Assembly (NCBI GenBank): GCA_937973965.1
Contig: CALJJQ010000006.1
Coordinates: forward strand, 1 to 64,000
Direction of reading: 5' to 3'
Length of the DNA stretch: 64,000 nt
From: an uncultured Calothrix sp.
Lineage (GTDB): Bacteria > Cyanobacteriota > Cyanobacteriia > Cyanobacteriales > Nostocaceae
The translations under genes were made by a program, and so were the position numbers. Of the stretch, positions 46,462 to 56,382 are shown piece by piece (position 1 is the stretch's first letter; every line of letters starts with the position of its first letter). The notes under the pieces were generated by a model. The model made no database searches and was not told the DNA's origin. It saw only the letters and a list, made by a program, of their open reading frames with translations.

Positions 46462-48003
46462 CTAAAATCCCCAATCTAACAACTGTGGCGCGATCGCGGA
46501 AGTGGTGTCTAAAGTCTTGACATAGTTTTTCTCTTCCTCTGTAAATGGCTCGGCTGCTGCTAACTGGGATGTTAACAGGTCTGCTGTGGCATCGGCAATA
46601 TCACCAGTACGCGCTTCTAAACGACTTCTAAGGACACTTTCCGGTGCAACACATTCAATGATTTGCACGGGAATTTGGGCATTTATGGCTGGTTGCAGTA
46701 CATTTTGCCGTAATTCCACCCGGTCGAATTTGGCATCTAGAATCACTGTCCAACCTTGCTGGGCTAACAAAATTCCTAGTTCTGATAACCGACCATAGGT
46801 TCTAGCAGTCATTTCTGGTGTATAAATTTCATCTCCACCCCGTTCTAATAACCCAATTCCCGCTAAATGCTTACGCACCGCATCGGAACGAATTAAAATC
46901 GCCCCTGAATGTTGGGAAATATACTTAGCTGTAGTGCTTTTCCCGGAACCTGATACCCCCGACATCAGGAAAATTTTCCCCTGGTGGGTTTGGGTATATT
47001 TCCAAGCTTGACGATAATAGGCTGCTGCTGTTGCGGCTGCTTGTTGTTTGGCTGCTGGGGAAATTGCGGGGTCATCTAGTAAAAAAGATGTCACCTTAGC
47101 TCGAACGTAGGCTTGACGACTCAAATACAGTGGCAATACCTGCAATCCTTCCCAATCACCAGTTTGCTCCAAATAGGTATTTAAAAAGATATTGGCCAAA
47201 TCTGGTCTGTGTCGAGCTTGTAAATCCATCACCGCAAAGGCAACATCGTACATCACATCCACAAACCGAAACGGTTCATTAAATTCTATACAATCAAATA
47301 GCAAAATTTGCCCTTGCCAACAGCAGATATTTCCCATGTGCAAATCCCCGTGACACTCACGAATGAAGTTATTTGCACAACGTTGGTTAAATAACTCGAC
47401 TTTGGTGGCAAAAAAATGATCTGTATAGGCTTTGGTTTGTTCAAATTGGCTCAGGGTTTGGGCTTTACCTATATAAACTTCCGTTTGCTTATAGTTTTGG
47501 TCAATCGATTCCCGCACCTTTTCCACTGTCCCGAAACTGCGAATGTAATCGTTGGTTTCGGTATGGCGATGGTAATTGGCAACAACCCGACCTAGTTCTT
47601 CTATCTCCCCCGCCGTAATCGTACCATTTTCAAACCTTGTACTCAACAAACCATCGGCTGGAAACTGACGCATTTTTAATGCATATTCGACAGCTTCTCC
47701 CTCACCACCCAACACATAGTCACCGTTGCTTACGGTAATTGCCACCACTTCTAAATATAACTCGGCAGCACCCCGTTGATTCAATCGTAATTCTTCGTGA
47801 CAATAAAACTTTCTTTTTGCCAAAGTTGAATAATTCAAAAAGCCGAAATCCACCGGTTTTTTGACTTTATAAACAAACTCCCCAGTTAACAGTACATAGG
47901 AACAATGGGTTTGTACTAACTGAATCGGTTCCTCCACCGGATGGGGATAGAACCCTGGTTGTAACATCTTGTGAATGACGGGGGGAAGGGCTGTATCTGT
48001 CAT
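46462..48003 (-). CDS. Bifunctional APH-like / P-loop kinase protein
   Basis: A 513-residue fusion. The amino half (about 1-320) is an aminoglycoside-phosphotransferase-like kinase with FVYKVKKPVDFGFLNY, the catalytic CHGDLHMGNICCW (about 217) and FDCIEFNEPFRFVDVMYDVAF with the metal-binding Asp. The carboxyl half is a zeta-toxin/gluconate-kinase-like P-loop domain: FLMSGVSGSGKSTTAKYIS (about 344), LIRSDAVRKHLAG, GWTVILDAKFD and RLEARTGDIADATADLL. Both catalytic sets are present. Such proteins are conserved in bacteria as 'AAA family ATPase' with no defined substrate. Start ATG 48003. Monocistronic. Confidence 0.9.
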   Translation of the reverse strand: MTDTALPPVIHKMLQPGFYPHPVEEPIQLVQTHCSYVLLTGEFVYKVKKPVDFGFLNYSTLAKRKFYCHEELRLNQRGAAELYLEVVAITVSNGDYVLGGEGEAVEYALKMRQFPADGLLSTRFENGTITAGEIEELGRVVANYHRHTETNDYIRSFGTVEKVRESIDQNYKQTEVYIGKAQTLSQFEQTKAYTDHFFATKVELFNQRCANNFIRECHGDLHMGNICCWQGQILLFDCIEFNEPFRFVDVMYDVAFAVMDLQARHRPDLANIFLNTYLEQTGDWEGLQVLPLYLSRQAYVRAKVTSFLLDDPAISPAAKQQAAATAAAYYRQAWKYTQTHQGKIFLMSGVSGSGKSTTAKYISQHSGAILIRSDAVRKHLAGIGLLERGGDEIYTPEMTARTYGRLSELGILLAQQGWTVILDAKFDRVELRQNVLQPAINAQIPVQIIECVAPESVLRSRLEARTGDIADATADLLTSQLAAAEPFTEEEKNYVKTLDTTSAIAPQLLDWGF

Positions 48004-48109
48004 AATTGTGGTCAGAATTTGCGCGACAACTTTTTGATTATCGCAGCCATCCGTCTTTTCCGCACTGCTAAATGTATGCGGGAAATTTCACTTCCCTACC
48101 CCTACCCAT

Positions 48110-48553
48110 CTAACTCCGATGTTTAATCATCATCACCTGTACAATTTGCATCGCCATTTCCCGTTTGATTCCTAAAGCTTGACACAAATCGTTTAAAAAT
48201 TCATGCTCTTCCGATGTCACCTTGCCATCCATCAGTACTAAATCTACGGCGATCGCAAAGGCTGATTCACGCATCTCTTCGCTTAAAGAGGCTTTTGCGG
48301 CATTAAATAGGGCATTTAAACCGTTATTCCGGAGAACTTCTAGCAACTTCTCTAACAAGGCGTTGATTCTCTCCCGCGAATAACCTTGAAAAAGATGGAT
48401 TTTTGACAATGCTAAACAAACACTTTCTGCCTCTTTATCGCTCAGATAACCATCACAAGCTACTGCAACCAGGGTTATGGCTGCAAATGCTTCCATCGCA
48501 GTTAGTTTATTCTCAACCGTATTATTACCGAGAATATTGTCAAATAAACTCAT
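48110..48553 (-). CDS. TerB-family tellurite resistance-like protein
   Basis: A 147-residue all-helical TerB-domain protein. The two metal-binding acidic motifs are ACDGYLSDKEAESV (about residue 32-45) and MDGKVTSEEHEFL (about 108-120), on symmetry-related helices, as in the TerB structure. TerB proteins occur in tellurite or phage-stress gene clusters, but in cyanobacteria often stand alone; none of the other Ter genes is here. An alternative is a generic CNF-type metal sensor. It lies 107 bases downstream of the kinase gene's end on the same strand. Confidence 0.88.
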   Translation of the reverse strand: MSLFDNILGNNTVENKLTAMEAFAAITLVAVACDGYLSDKEAESVCLALSKIHLFQGYSRERINALLEKLLEVLRNNGLNALFNAAKASLSEEMRESAFAIAVDLVLMDGKVTSEEHEFLNDLCQALGIKREMAMQIVQVMMIKHRS

Positions 48554-49321
48554 TTTAGTGCTATCCTATTTTTTGGTAAAAAAGAAAAAATAACGTTGCA
48601 CTTAAACTGAAAATTTAGGCATAAGTGGCGGTGCAACGCTTACTTTCGATATTCTCAGTGTGCCCAATAAAATGTAAAAACTAACACATTAATTTGCGTA
48701 TACTAGTCAACAAACCATGATGTTAGTTGCAACCCCTAAAAATGCAACTGCGACAGATTTATCCAGTAACATCTCCCTTGGAGTTTCGATATTTAATTTA
48801 TGCAGAGAAAAACAAGTTAACCTTGTTTAGATATTAGGAAGGGGGCTTGCAAAATTACAAAATTATTAGTTCACACTCTTGAGTTGTAAATGCGATACAC
48901 TAATGGTTCTAAACCAAGGAAAAAAATATCTTACCATAGGACTTTTTAATCAACGATACTATTTGTGAAGATTTACGCATTTTGCGGATCGTTGAATTGT
49001 CAAAGCCTTACCCATTTCTCACTGGTGATACATTCCTCTACAACCCATGAATGTATACCGTCACAGGGTTAATATCTATGGATTTACACTTGTACGTTGA
49101 AAGCGAATTTATGTCATCGAATAGTTGTTTCTATGACCGAATCCCAAATCGGCAGATGAAACTGATGACAATAGGCTGGAATGGACTGACAGATATGGTA
49201 ATTGTCAATGCATTTTCCCAAATGTATTTTCTCTAGTTCTGCTTTTCCGGAGTAATGCAGAAGACGAATCGGCGAAATACTAATTATCTTGCGATTACAA
49301 GCAAGGATTATAGACAAAATT
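48554..49321. other. Intergenic region, no gene seen
   Basis: 768 bases of AT-rich DNA upstream of terB. A 37-codon ATG frame at 48718-48831 and a 61-codon frame at 49051 have no recognisable character. No palindrome of note. Confidence 0.4.
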
Positions 49322-49477
49322 CTAACGAGAGTATTTAGAAGGGTAGTGACTATCCGACTTTTCCAGGGTTTCGACAATCGCAATGCCAATTCCGGATACT
49401 GCAATTAAAACCACAATTGATGCCAAAAAGGCATTTACGAACAGATGTAGGGCTTCATCAAAAAACATGTAACTCAT
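49322..49477 (-). CDS. Unlisted 51-residue single-span membrane protein
   Basis: On the minus strand ATG 49477 opens a clean 51-codon frame ending TAG at 49324-49322: MSYMFFDEALHLFVNAFLAS, then IVVLIAVSGIGIAIVETLEK, then SDSHYPSKYSR. An acidic amphipathic start is followed by a 22-residue helix and a charged tail, the layout of small thylakoid or cytoplasmic membrane subunits such as those of the photosystems, cytochrome b6f or NDH-1, though I find no match. It is too short for usual ORF cut-offs. The upstream ribosome site is weak. Not proven to be expressed. Confidence 0.5.
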   Translation of the reverse strand: MSYMFFDEALHLFVNAFLASIVVLIAVSGIGIAIVETLEKSDSHYPSKYSR

Positions 49478-49995
49478 GATTAATACCTAATTTACAGTGT
49501 GTTAGCAGTTATCTGTACACTCCACAGCCTGACTGACTGATTCCGCTTAATAAATGCTGACAATACATATCTTAACAAAACTTTAGCTTATCAGGTGGAC
49601 AAAAAAATAAATTTCTCCTGAAGATGGGATGACTTTTTGCCAAATATCTGGTAATCTACCTACTCCTCCGTCAGTATAATCGGTATATTTAATACTCAAA
49701 GGATACTTAAGAGGGATTAAATAATTGATTTGTAGGGATTCTTTTTGCCCATAAATTCTTGATATTCTCTTAATATTCGGAGTATTGACGATTTATAGTT
49801 CCGTAAGTTGCCGAAATTACAATACCCTGAGATCGATTTCACAACACAATTTTCTGCAAAATCGAGAATCGTCTCCACAAGATATTCAAGAGTGGCAAGA
49901 ATTGGATTAAGATACTGCTGAATATGGCAAATACCCAGATTAAAGCTTAAGATACAACGTTATTACTTTCTTGTAGATATCCCACCGAGAAGATT
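49478..49995. other. Intergenic region before the FtsL-like gene
   Basis: 518 bases, AT-rich. It is the leader of two divergent genes. I see no repeat or RNA gene in it. Confidence 0.4.
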
Positions 49996-50664
49996 ATGGC
50001 TGTTACTCGTAAATCAGGGAATAACTCCCCCAATCCCTACATCGTCAAAAGTGGTTGGCCAGGGTCGAAACCAGTACGTCGTCGTGCGCCATTACATGTA
50101 AATCAAATCACCTCGACAGCCAATCCCGGTCAAACAGTTGTCAAACCGGAATTACCCCGATCAAGTCGTCAACCAGCACCGAGCAAAAAAAGTGTCCCGA
50201 TTAGTTCCCAGAGTCAACGAGCTAAAGCTAATTTTCCGGAGAAAGCTGCAAAAAATCCGCAAAAAATTCCATTGATGCCGACTTTGGAAGAAGTTCCCTT
50301 TTGGTTAAAAAAAATCCAGCAAATACAGCGCTACTCTTCCCTACTAACATTTGGGTTAGTAAGTGCGACTCTTGCTGTTTATGCCTTGAATGTGTATTCC
50401 CAGCAATCCTGGGGGATGGCATATCAAGAATTGCAACGTTTACAAAAACACGAACAACAGTTAACAACCAAGAACGAAGTTCTCAAAAACCAAATCATTC
50501 GGGAAGCGGAAAAGCCTTCTACTGGACTGGTGACACCGACTCCCGCAACGGCCATATTTATTCCTTCTGCCGTTTCTGGGACATCATCTGGGAATAACTT
50601 CAACCAGCCGACTGAAGAACAGTCCCATAATTTTCGCAACCAAACTACTCCGATGGGATACTAG
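49996..50664 (+). CDS. FtsL-like bitopic protein upstream of ftsI
   Basis: A 222-residue protein with a long basic, Pro/Ser-rich cytoplasmic part (1-110), one helix (about 113-133, SLLTFGLVSATLAVYALNVY) and an extracytoplasmic coiled coil (GMAYQELQRLQKHEQQLTTKNEVLKNQIIREAEKP, about 140-172) followed by a low-complexity tail. Topology and its place 6 bases in front of the ftsI gene are those of FtsL, the divisome protein that activates FtsW/FtsI through a periplasmic coiled coil. Sequence similarity to enteric FtsL is not visible to me, so this is inference. The amino part is much longer than in proteobacterial FtsL. Confidence 0.65.
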   Translation: MAVTRKSGNNSPNPYIVKSGWPGSKPVRRRAPLHVNQITSTANPGQTVVKPELPRSSRQPAPSKKSVPISSQSQRAKANFPEKAAKNPQKIPLMPTLEEVPFWLKKIQQIQRYSSLLTFGLVSATLAVYALNVYSQQSWGMAYQELQRLQKHEQQLTTKNEVLKNQIIREAEKPSTGLVTPTPATAIFIPSAVSGTSSGNNFNQPTEEQSHNFRNQTTPMGY

Positions 50665-50670
50665 AAAAGG

Positions 50671-52485
50671 ATGAAACAGAAATATCGCAGCAGACGTAAT
50701 TGGCAAGTTCCATCACGGGTCAAAGAACGTTTAGGACAGCAACCAGAATCCCATTTGAAAGCGAAAACAGGTGCTAGTTCTCAGTCCAATAATCCGGTAA
50801 TCAAATCCAGATTATTCATGGCGTGGGGTGTATTAATTGTTAGCGGATTGGGTTTAATCTTGAACTTGTATCGCTTACAAATTGTTGATGGTGCGACACT
50901 AGCTCAAAGGGCACGTAATCAACAAATGCTGACCTTACGTCCCTATATGCCCCGTCGTTCTATTATTGATCGTAATGGTAATTTTCTGGCTATCGATCAG
51001 CCTGTGTATACTCTCTATGCCCATCCCAACCTGTTTAAAAAATCCTTTGCAGAAGTTGCCACAGTCCTAGCGCCGATTTTAAATCAGGAAGTTAGCAATT
51101 TAGAACAAAAATTTCAACGCCAAAAAAGCGGCATAATTCTCCATCAACGGCTTTCGGAAGAGGATCGAAACCGGATTGTGCAATTACGCTTAGACGGGTT
51201 AGACCTACGCCAAAAGTATGCCAGGTTTTATCCCCAAGATGAACTGGTAGCAGAAACTTTAGGGTTTGTCAATGCTAATCGTAAGGGACAAGCGGGAATC
51301 GAACAAACCCAAGAAAGGTTATTGGAGCGAAAACTGAAAACCCTACGTTTAAACCGTACCCGTCAAGGGGTATTGATGCCTGATTATGCACCGGAGGGAT
51401 TTATTGATTTTGATGACTTTAAACTACAATTAACCATCGATAGTCGTCTGCAACGGGTAGCTCGTAATGCCCTCAAGGAACAAATACAGCGTTATCGAGC
51501 TAAACGGGGTGCCGTGATTGTGATGGATGCCTATGATGGCGGGTTGTTAGCAATGGTGAATCACCCCACCTTCAATCCCAATGAATTTAGTAAAGCCGAT
51601 ATGTCACTGCTGAAAAACTGGACGGTGACAGATTTGTATGAACCCGGTTCCACATTTAAACCTTTAAACGTGGCGATCGCTCTCGAAAATGGTGTAATCC
51701 AACCTAACGATACCTTCGTAGATAATGGTTCCTACCAAGTGTACGACCGTTGGATCAAAAATGCTGGCAATAAGCGCTACGGTAGAATTAATATTGCCCA
51801 AATCCTGGAACATTCCAGTAATATCGGCATGGTGCAAATAATTCAAAAAATGCGTCCCCATGCGTACTATGGTTGGCTGGAACGGTTAGGGCTAGGACAA
51901 GCGGTGCAAACAGATTTATTCGGGGCAACATCGAGTAGACTCAAACCTCAAGAGGAATTTGCTTCTACCCCCATTGAACCTGCAACTGCATCCTTCGGTC
52001 AGGGTTTTTCCCTCACACCACTCCAGTTAGTGCAAATGATTGGCGCGCTAGCTAATGGTGGCAAGTTAGTTTCCCCCCACACTGTCAAGGGTTTGGTGGA
52101 TAGCGAAGGTAAAATTCATGATGCACCATCCTTTGCTGCTCCTCGGCAGATATTTTCACCCATGACCACCCAACGAGTGGTAGAAATGATGGAAACAGTG
52201 GTTGCTGGGGGAACTGGGAAAAATGCCAGAATTCCTGGATATCGAATTGCTGGGAAAACCGGTACTGCGGAAAAAGCCAGTCAAAGCGGTGGTTATTCCA
52301 GTGCCAGAATTACCAGTTTTATCAGTATTCTCCCTGCTCAACAACCCCGTTATGTTGTCTTGGCAATTGTTGATGAACCCAAGGGTAAAGATGCCTATGG
52401 TGGAACGGTGGCTGCACCTATTTCTAAGAAGGTCATGGAAGCTTTAATTACTATTGAAAAAATTCCCCCCAGCCTTAAGGAGTAG
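50671..52485 (+). CDS. ftsI: ftsI/PBP3, divisome peptidoglycan transpeptidase
   Basis: A 604-residue class B penicillin-binding protein that crosslinks septal peptidoglycan. A basic cytoplasmic tail and one helix (FMAWGVLIVSGLGLILNLYRLQI, about 49-71) precede the pedestal domain (RPYMPRRSIIDRNGNFLAID, R1-type motif) and the transpeptidase domain, with SxxK in EPGSTFKPLNVAIALE (about 330), SxN in EHSSNIGMVQIIQ and KTG in IAGKTGTAEKASQ. All three catalytic motifs are intact. It overlaps nothing and follows the FtsL-like gene by 6 bases, so the two are one transcript. ftsW is not present here. Confidence 0.95.
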   Translation: MKQKYRSRRNWQVPSRVKERLGQQPESHLKAKTGASSQSNNPVIKSRLFMAWGVLIVSGLGLILNLYRLQIVDGATLAQRARNQQMLTLRPYMPRRSIIDRNGNFLAIDQPVYTLYAHPNLFKKSFAEVATVLAPILNQEVSNLEQKFQRQKSGIILHQRLSEEDRNRIVQLRLDGLDLRQKYARFYPQDELVAETLGFVNANRKGQAGIEQTQERLLERKLKTLRLNRTRQGVLMPDYAPEGFIDFDDFKLQLTIDSRLQRVARNALKEQIQRYRAKRGAVIVMDAYDGGLLAMVNHPTFNPNEFSKADMSLLKNWTVTDLYEPGSTFKPLNVAIALENGVIQPNDTFVDNGSYQVYDRWIKNAGNKRYGRINIAQILEHSSNIGMVQIIQKMRPHAYYGWLERLGLGQAVQTDLFGATSSRLKPQEEFASTPIEPATASFGQGFSLTPLQLVQMIGALANGGKLVSPHTVKGLVDSEGKIHDAPSFAAPRQIFSPMTTQRVVEMMETVVAGGTGKNARIPGYRIAGKTGTAEKASQSGGYSSARITSFISILPAQQPRYVVLAIVDEPKGKDAYGGTVAAPISKKVMEALITIEKIPPSLKE

Positions 52486-53730
52486 GGAAGTAGGTGGAGA
52501 ATTTTTGTGAAAGCATAGGGTTATTTAGGTTGTCGATTTGGATGTGATTTCTATTCCATTCCGGGGAAAGTTCCGATTAAGATGTGAAATACAAGATTTA
52601 AATCTACTTGACATCTCCCCTGCTTGAAACACAGAGGTTTCTAAACTTGTTGTTTCGGAGTCTTTTAAACCCACTCCGCAACGCTTACGATATGATTTGG
52701 ATAATTCTCTAAACAAATTACATCGTTTTGGAAGTGTCAAGGCTTCCCTACCCATCTTGACTAAAATTCCAGTTTTTAAATTACTGAGTCGTACAATACT
52801 GTTGCGATCGCATTACCCTTAATCTAGCTTCTATTTATATAGCTCCGGGGGCAATGTACACTATCGTAATTGGGATTTGTCAAGATGTCAATAATCAGTC
52901 CTGTAAGTATGATAATTACGTGAGAAGATTGAGAATAGAGTCATTAATATTGAGAATTGACGCTGCATTTTTGTCAATAAGTCGAATAAAGGGGAGAAAA
53001 TACAAATTTTGCATTTTTGCGTATTTAAATAACTAATCAGTTAAATCGGTTAATATCTTTGAGGGATTGCGGTGACAAAAAGCTGGATTGTTTGGAAGTA
53101 ATAATTTGTACTTTATCCTTGGATATAAAGGCAGGTTTTAGACGATGATTATACTGAAAATGCTTTTTAAAGGTATAAAAGTTCAAGATAAGTGGTTAGT
53201 AAATTTTGCCCTCTTTATTAGGTCTGTTTGCCTTGGCTATCTTGACAAGCATAGTTAAATAGAAAACACAATAATTCCCATCATCAGTAGTCACCACAAA
53301 TTAGGTAACAAATTACATCATCACCCATAATCGCCTCAAATACTCTTCTTCAATCATGGAAACAAAACTCCCAGACTTTTTCTAGTGATGATATTTCAGT
53401 ATATATACGTAATTAATGTGGTAAATTACTAAGATTGATTTGTTTATTTTTACGTAAAAAACCTGTTATCAATGGATATCACAAAAGATATATTGATGGT
53501 TAATTCGGTTTTCATATTCTTTAAGACACGCTGCATCTGCCTCAAAATTAGTTTTTTTCACAGTGCATTCACCATTCAAGATAACCAAATATTAACCCAA
53601 GTTGCTAGTTATAAAAGAATGTCGATTTTTAAGTACAAAATCTCAAATTTTCATGTCTAAAAATACAGAAAAACAGATATTATGTATCACATTGATACAT
53701 TTAGAAGTACTAACTAGCAACTTACGTTAT
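52486..53730. other. Long intergenic region with a possible element relic
   Basis: 1.2 kb. At 52525-52755 (minus) a 76-codon frame reads MGREALTLPKRCNLFRELSK and SSLETSVFQAGEMSSRFKSC; its shape, with the CTTGACATCTCCCC...GTGTTTCAAGCAGGGG hairpin, reminds me of insertion-sequence flanks of IS200/IS605 type, but I cannot confirm it. 52756-53730 is AT-rich, with no gene, RNA or hairpin that I trust. Confidence 0.3.
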
Positions 53731-54446
53731 TAAGAGGATGTATTAAAAGTCGATTTTAATACTTAACAACCTTTTTTTGGGACGAGGGAGAGGGGAACTA
53801 AAGGTTTTCGTGATTAGTAATTGGTAATTTCATTCATAGATTATTCATAATTTATTTCCCATGCAATTTTTATTTAATCGATGGAAACACCACTATTGGT
53901 TATTTGTTATATGTCCAGGAATTGCGATGGGAACAATTTATCACGCATTTGCGATCGCAGTTTCCAATACAGCTAATTTTGGCGGTGATAATCTGAATTT
54001 AATCAACACAAAAGTCAGTTCGGAAATCAAACCTGATTCCTATATTTGAATTGATAATTTAACAATCAATGCTCTTCTCCCTTTCACGCATCTATTCCTT
54101 GAGAAGATACTTACAAAAAAAATACTTTTTTTAAATCTGACTAAATATAGTAAAAAATCTCAAACTGTCTAGTTGTCTTTCTAAGTAGGTAGGTGCAATT
54201 AAACATAAAACCGCAACGTAACCAATCATTCGGCGTACAGACGACGCGACGGGTCGTCCCTACTCCCTGATCTCAGAGAATGTTTGTCAAGTATTAATTA
54301 TCACTATTTTGACTATCGTCCTGACTCTGGACATGGGGTTATAAAGCTGATTTTTCCTTTGAGAGTACAGAAGCATGTCGCGTCTCTTCCTGCTCCCAAA
54401 AACGATAATTCAAGTATTAAAATCGACTTTTAAAACATCCTCTCAA
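53731..54446. repeat. Inverted pair of a dispersed repeat bounding a small ORF
   Basis: TAAGAGGATGTATTAAAAGT... at 53731-53781 has an inverted partner at 54354-54446 (minus), with the shared text AAGTCGATTTTAATACTT. A third copy, nearly 95 bases long and extending to CTGTACTCTC-AAGGA, is at 60927-61022 (plus), and a shorter fourth at about 54511-54540 (minus). No target duplication is visible. The enclosed ORF at 53861 may be a decayed passenger. Confidence 0.6.
53861..54049 (+). CDS. Short ORF with signal-like helix, possible gene remnant
   Basis: 62 residues: a basic start (MQFLFNRWKHHYW), a hydrophobic stretch (LFVICPGIAMGTIYHAFAIAVS) like a signal peptide, then 30 polar residues. I recognise no family. 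It could be the surviving amino end of an exported protein such as those downstream, or a random frame. A HIP1 site lies within it. Confidence 0.3.
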   Translation: MQFLFNRWKHHYWLFVICPGIAMGTIYHAFAIAVSNTANFGGDNLNLINTKVSSEIKPDSYI

Positions 54447-54646
54447 CGACAATTTGTACCACTCACCCACCTACTTACACTTCTCCTGACCTAGTTAATT
54501 CCACAAAATGATAAGTCAAGTATTCAAAATAACTTTCCCAAAAACTTCTGATATATCTCCATATATTTCATTCTGTATCCTGTCTCCTGCATTCTGTCTC
54601 CTATTACTAAGTTCAAAGTACGAATTGTTGGTGTCATTGATAGTAT

Positions 54647-56221
54647 ATGAAAAGTCATAAATCGATTGATAAAAAGCTGATTACAATTTGTACAACTTTG
54701 CCTGTCGTTTCTACCGCAAGTGTACTAGCAGAAACTACAGGTACTAACAATATCCAAAATTCCCATTCACCGAATTTTGTTGAGGGAGAGTTGAATACAG
54801 GGATTAATTCTGTTTCTAGAGACAAAGGTGTAGATTTAAAAGCATCATTGACTAATTCCTATCCGGCTGATGCACCGGGTTTCCAAGTTATAGCTAGAAA
54901 TGGGGAATTTACCGTTGAACTCCAAGCTTCCCTGGAACCGCAAAATGTGAAAGTTCGTGCAGCTATTGATAATTGGCAACAACAGAATAATTTTGATACT
55001 GTACCCCAAGCCTATACAAATATTGAATTTATCACCAATCTACGACCATCCCTCGCAACTGGAAGCATTAATCTACGGATTGGTGGGGGTGGAACTAATT
55101 ATCATGGTCGTTTTCGCGATTTCCTCAATCCTCGCAAAATCGGTAGAACTGATGTAGACTTGGATGCGACTGTGTTTGCCATTGGTAAAATTGGCGATTG
55201 GTTATTCACTGGAGCATATAATAGCGATCGCAATCTGAATGAGGATTGTCTGGCAGATACTCGTTTATTTGGGGGTGGACAGGTTTGCGAACGGGTTTAT
55301 CCTGTCTACGGGGATGCTGGAAATGTTACGGCAACAACTCCTTCGATTGATAGTGTTTATGCAAAGTTGGAACGTACTCCCAATATTCCTGGTGCGGAGT
55401 CGGATTACTTTCTTTGGGGTGATTACCATACACAAGAGTTTGCCCGTCCTTCCCAGTTGTTTAGTGGGATGACACGGCAATTACATGGGTTTAAGGGGAA
55501 TTATAATTTGGGGAATTTACAGGTGACTGCCCTGTTGGCCAATAATATTGTTCGCTATCAACAAGCAGCAGGAGCAAACCAATTACTGGGTGACTTACCA
55601 AATACTGCCAATTTACGCTTTGGATTGGCCTATCGTGACCCTCGCAACGATAAACTTAATACCCTCCTTGGTTATGAATATCGTCTCAACCCAACAACTA
55701 CCCCTGAAACGCTGCTGACAGGTAATGGCAATGGTTCCACAGAACATGTATTTGCGGCTGAAGCCATTTATGCACCCCATTGGCAATGGGAATTCTATGG
55801 AAAATACGCCTTCCGTAATCATACTAGTTATCTAGCCGATAATTTTACCAACACTTCCACAGCCCATCTTGCTCAACTACGTGCTACTTACCAACTTGGT
55901 TATCGTACCGATGTAGCCGTAGAAGGGAGATGGTTAGGACAACCCAGTGTTGGATTTAATGAATTTGCGATCGCGCTGGAATCTGGATATTATCTGACAC
56001 CGGATTTACGGATTGGTGTTGGTTATGCCTTTGGTGATGCTGACGATCGAGATTTCACTGGTTATCGTTCTGCTGGGGGTCCCTATTTGAATATTACCTA
56101 CAAAATCAATGAATTATTTGCTGGTTTTGGACGGCAAAAACCTGCTCCGAAGCAACAACAGGAGTCGGAAATTGTGGTTCAGAAAACAGGAGACAGGAGA
56201 CAGGATACAGGAGGGGATTAG
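54647..56221 (+). CDS. Outer-membrane beta-barrel-type protein of unknown role
   Basis: A 524-residue secreted protein. A signal peptide (MKSHKSIDKKLITICTTLPVVSTASVLAETT) is followed by a domain with FQVIARNGEFTVELQASLEPQNVKVRAAID and LRPSLATGSINLRIGGGGTNYHGRFRDF, then strand patterns of a barrel (ATVFAIGKIGDWLFTGAYNSDRNLN; FGLAYRDPRNDKLNTLLGYEYRLNP; AEAIYAPHWQWEFYGKYAFRNH; RTDVAVEGRWLGQPSVGFNEFAIALESGYYLTPDLRIGVGYAFGDADD; PYLNITYKINELFAGFG). Paired with DUF11-type proteins such barrels occur in cyanobacteria and may anchor them. The last residues (QKTGDRRQDTGGD) are coded by CAGGAGA heptads, which have clearly run into the gene and replaced or lengthened its end. Role unproven. Confidence 0.7.
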   Translation: MKSHKSIDKKLITICTTLPVVSTASVLAETTGTNNIQNSHSPNFVEGELNTGINSVSRDKGVDLKASLTNSYPADAPGFQVIARNGEFTVELQASLEPQNVKVRAAIDNWQQQNNFDTVPQAYTNIEFITNLRPSLATGSINLRIGGGGTNYHGRFRDFLNPRKIGRTDVDLDATVFAIGKIGDWLFTGAYNSDRNLNEDCLADTRLFGGGQVCERVYPVYGDAGNVTATTPSIDSVYAKLERTPNIPGAESDYFLWGDYHTQEFARPSQLFSGMTRQLHGFKGNYNLGNLQVTALLANNIVRYQQAAGANQLLGDLPNTANLRFGLAYRDPRNDKLNTLLGYEYRLNPTTTPETLLTGNGNGSTEHVFAAEAIYAPHWQWEFYGKYAFRNHTSYLADNFTNTSTAHLAQLRATYQLGYRTDVAVEGRWLGQPSVGFNEFAIALESGYYLTPDLRIGVGYAFGDADDRDFTGYRSAGGPYLNITYKINELFAGFGRQKPAPKQQQESEIVVQKTGDRRQDTGGD

Positions 56222-56382
56222 AGATTTATTAGTTGATTTTCTGAAGATAAATAGGAGTGACACAGGTGTGATTCAAATTCTGATTTTTTGTTCTTTATCA
56301 TTTATATAGTCAGCGCTACTCTGCTAGAAATCTACGCTGAGAGTGCTGAATTTGAGGACTAAAGTCCTGACTACGAACTTAA

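Noticed and set aside
48718-48831. 37-codon ATG frame MMLVATPKNATATD...
   Set aside because: Too short, no ribosome site and no membrane or domain pattern; kept only as a note.
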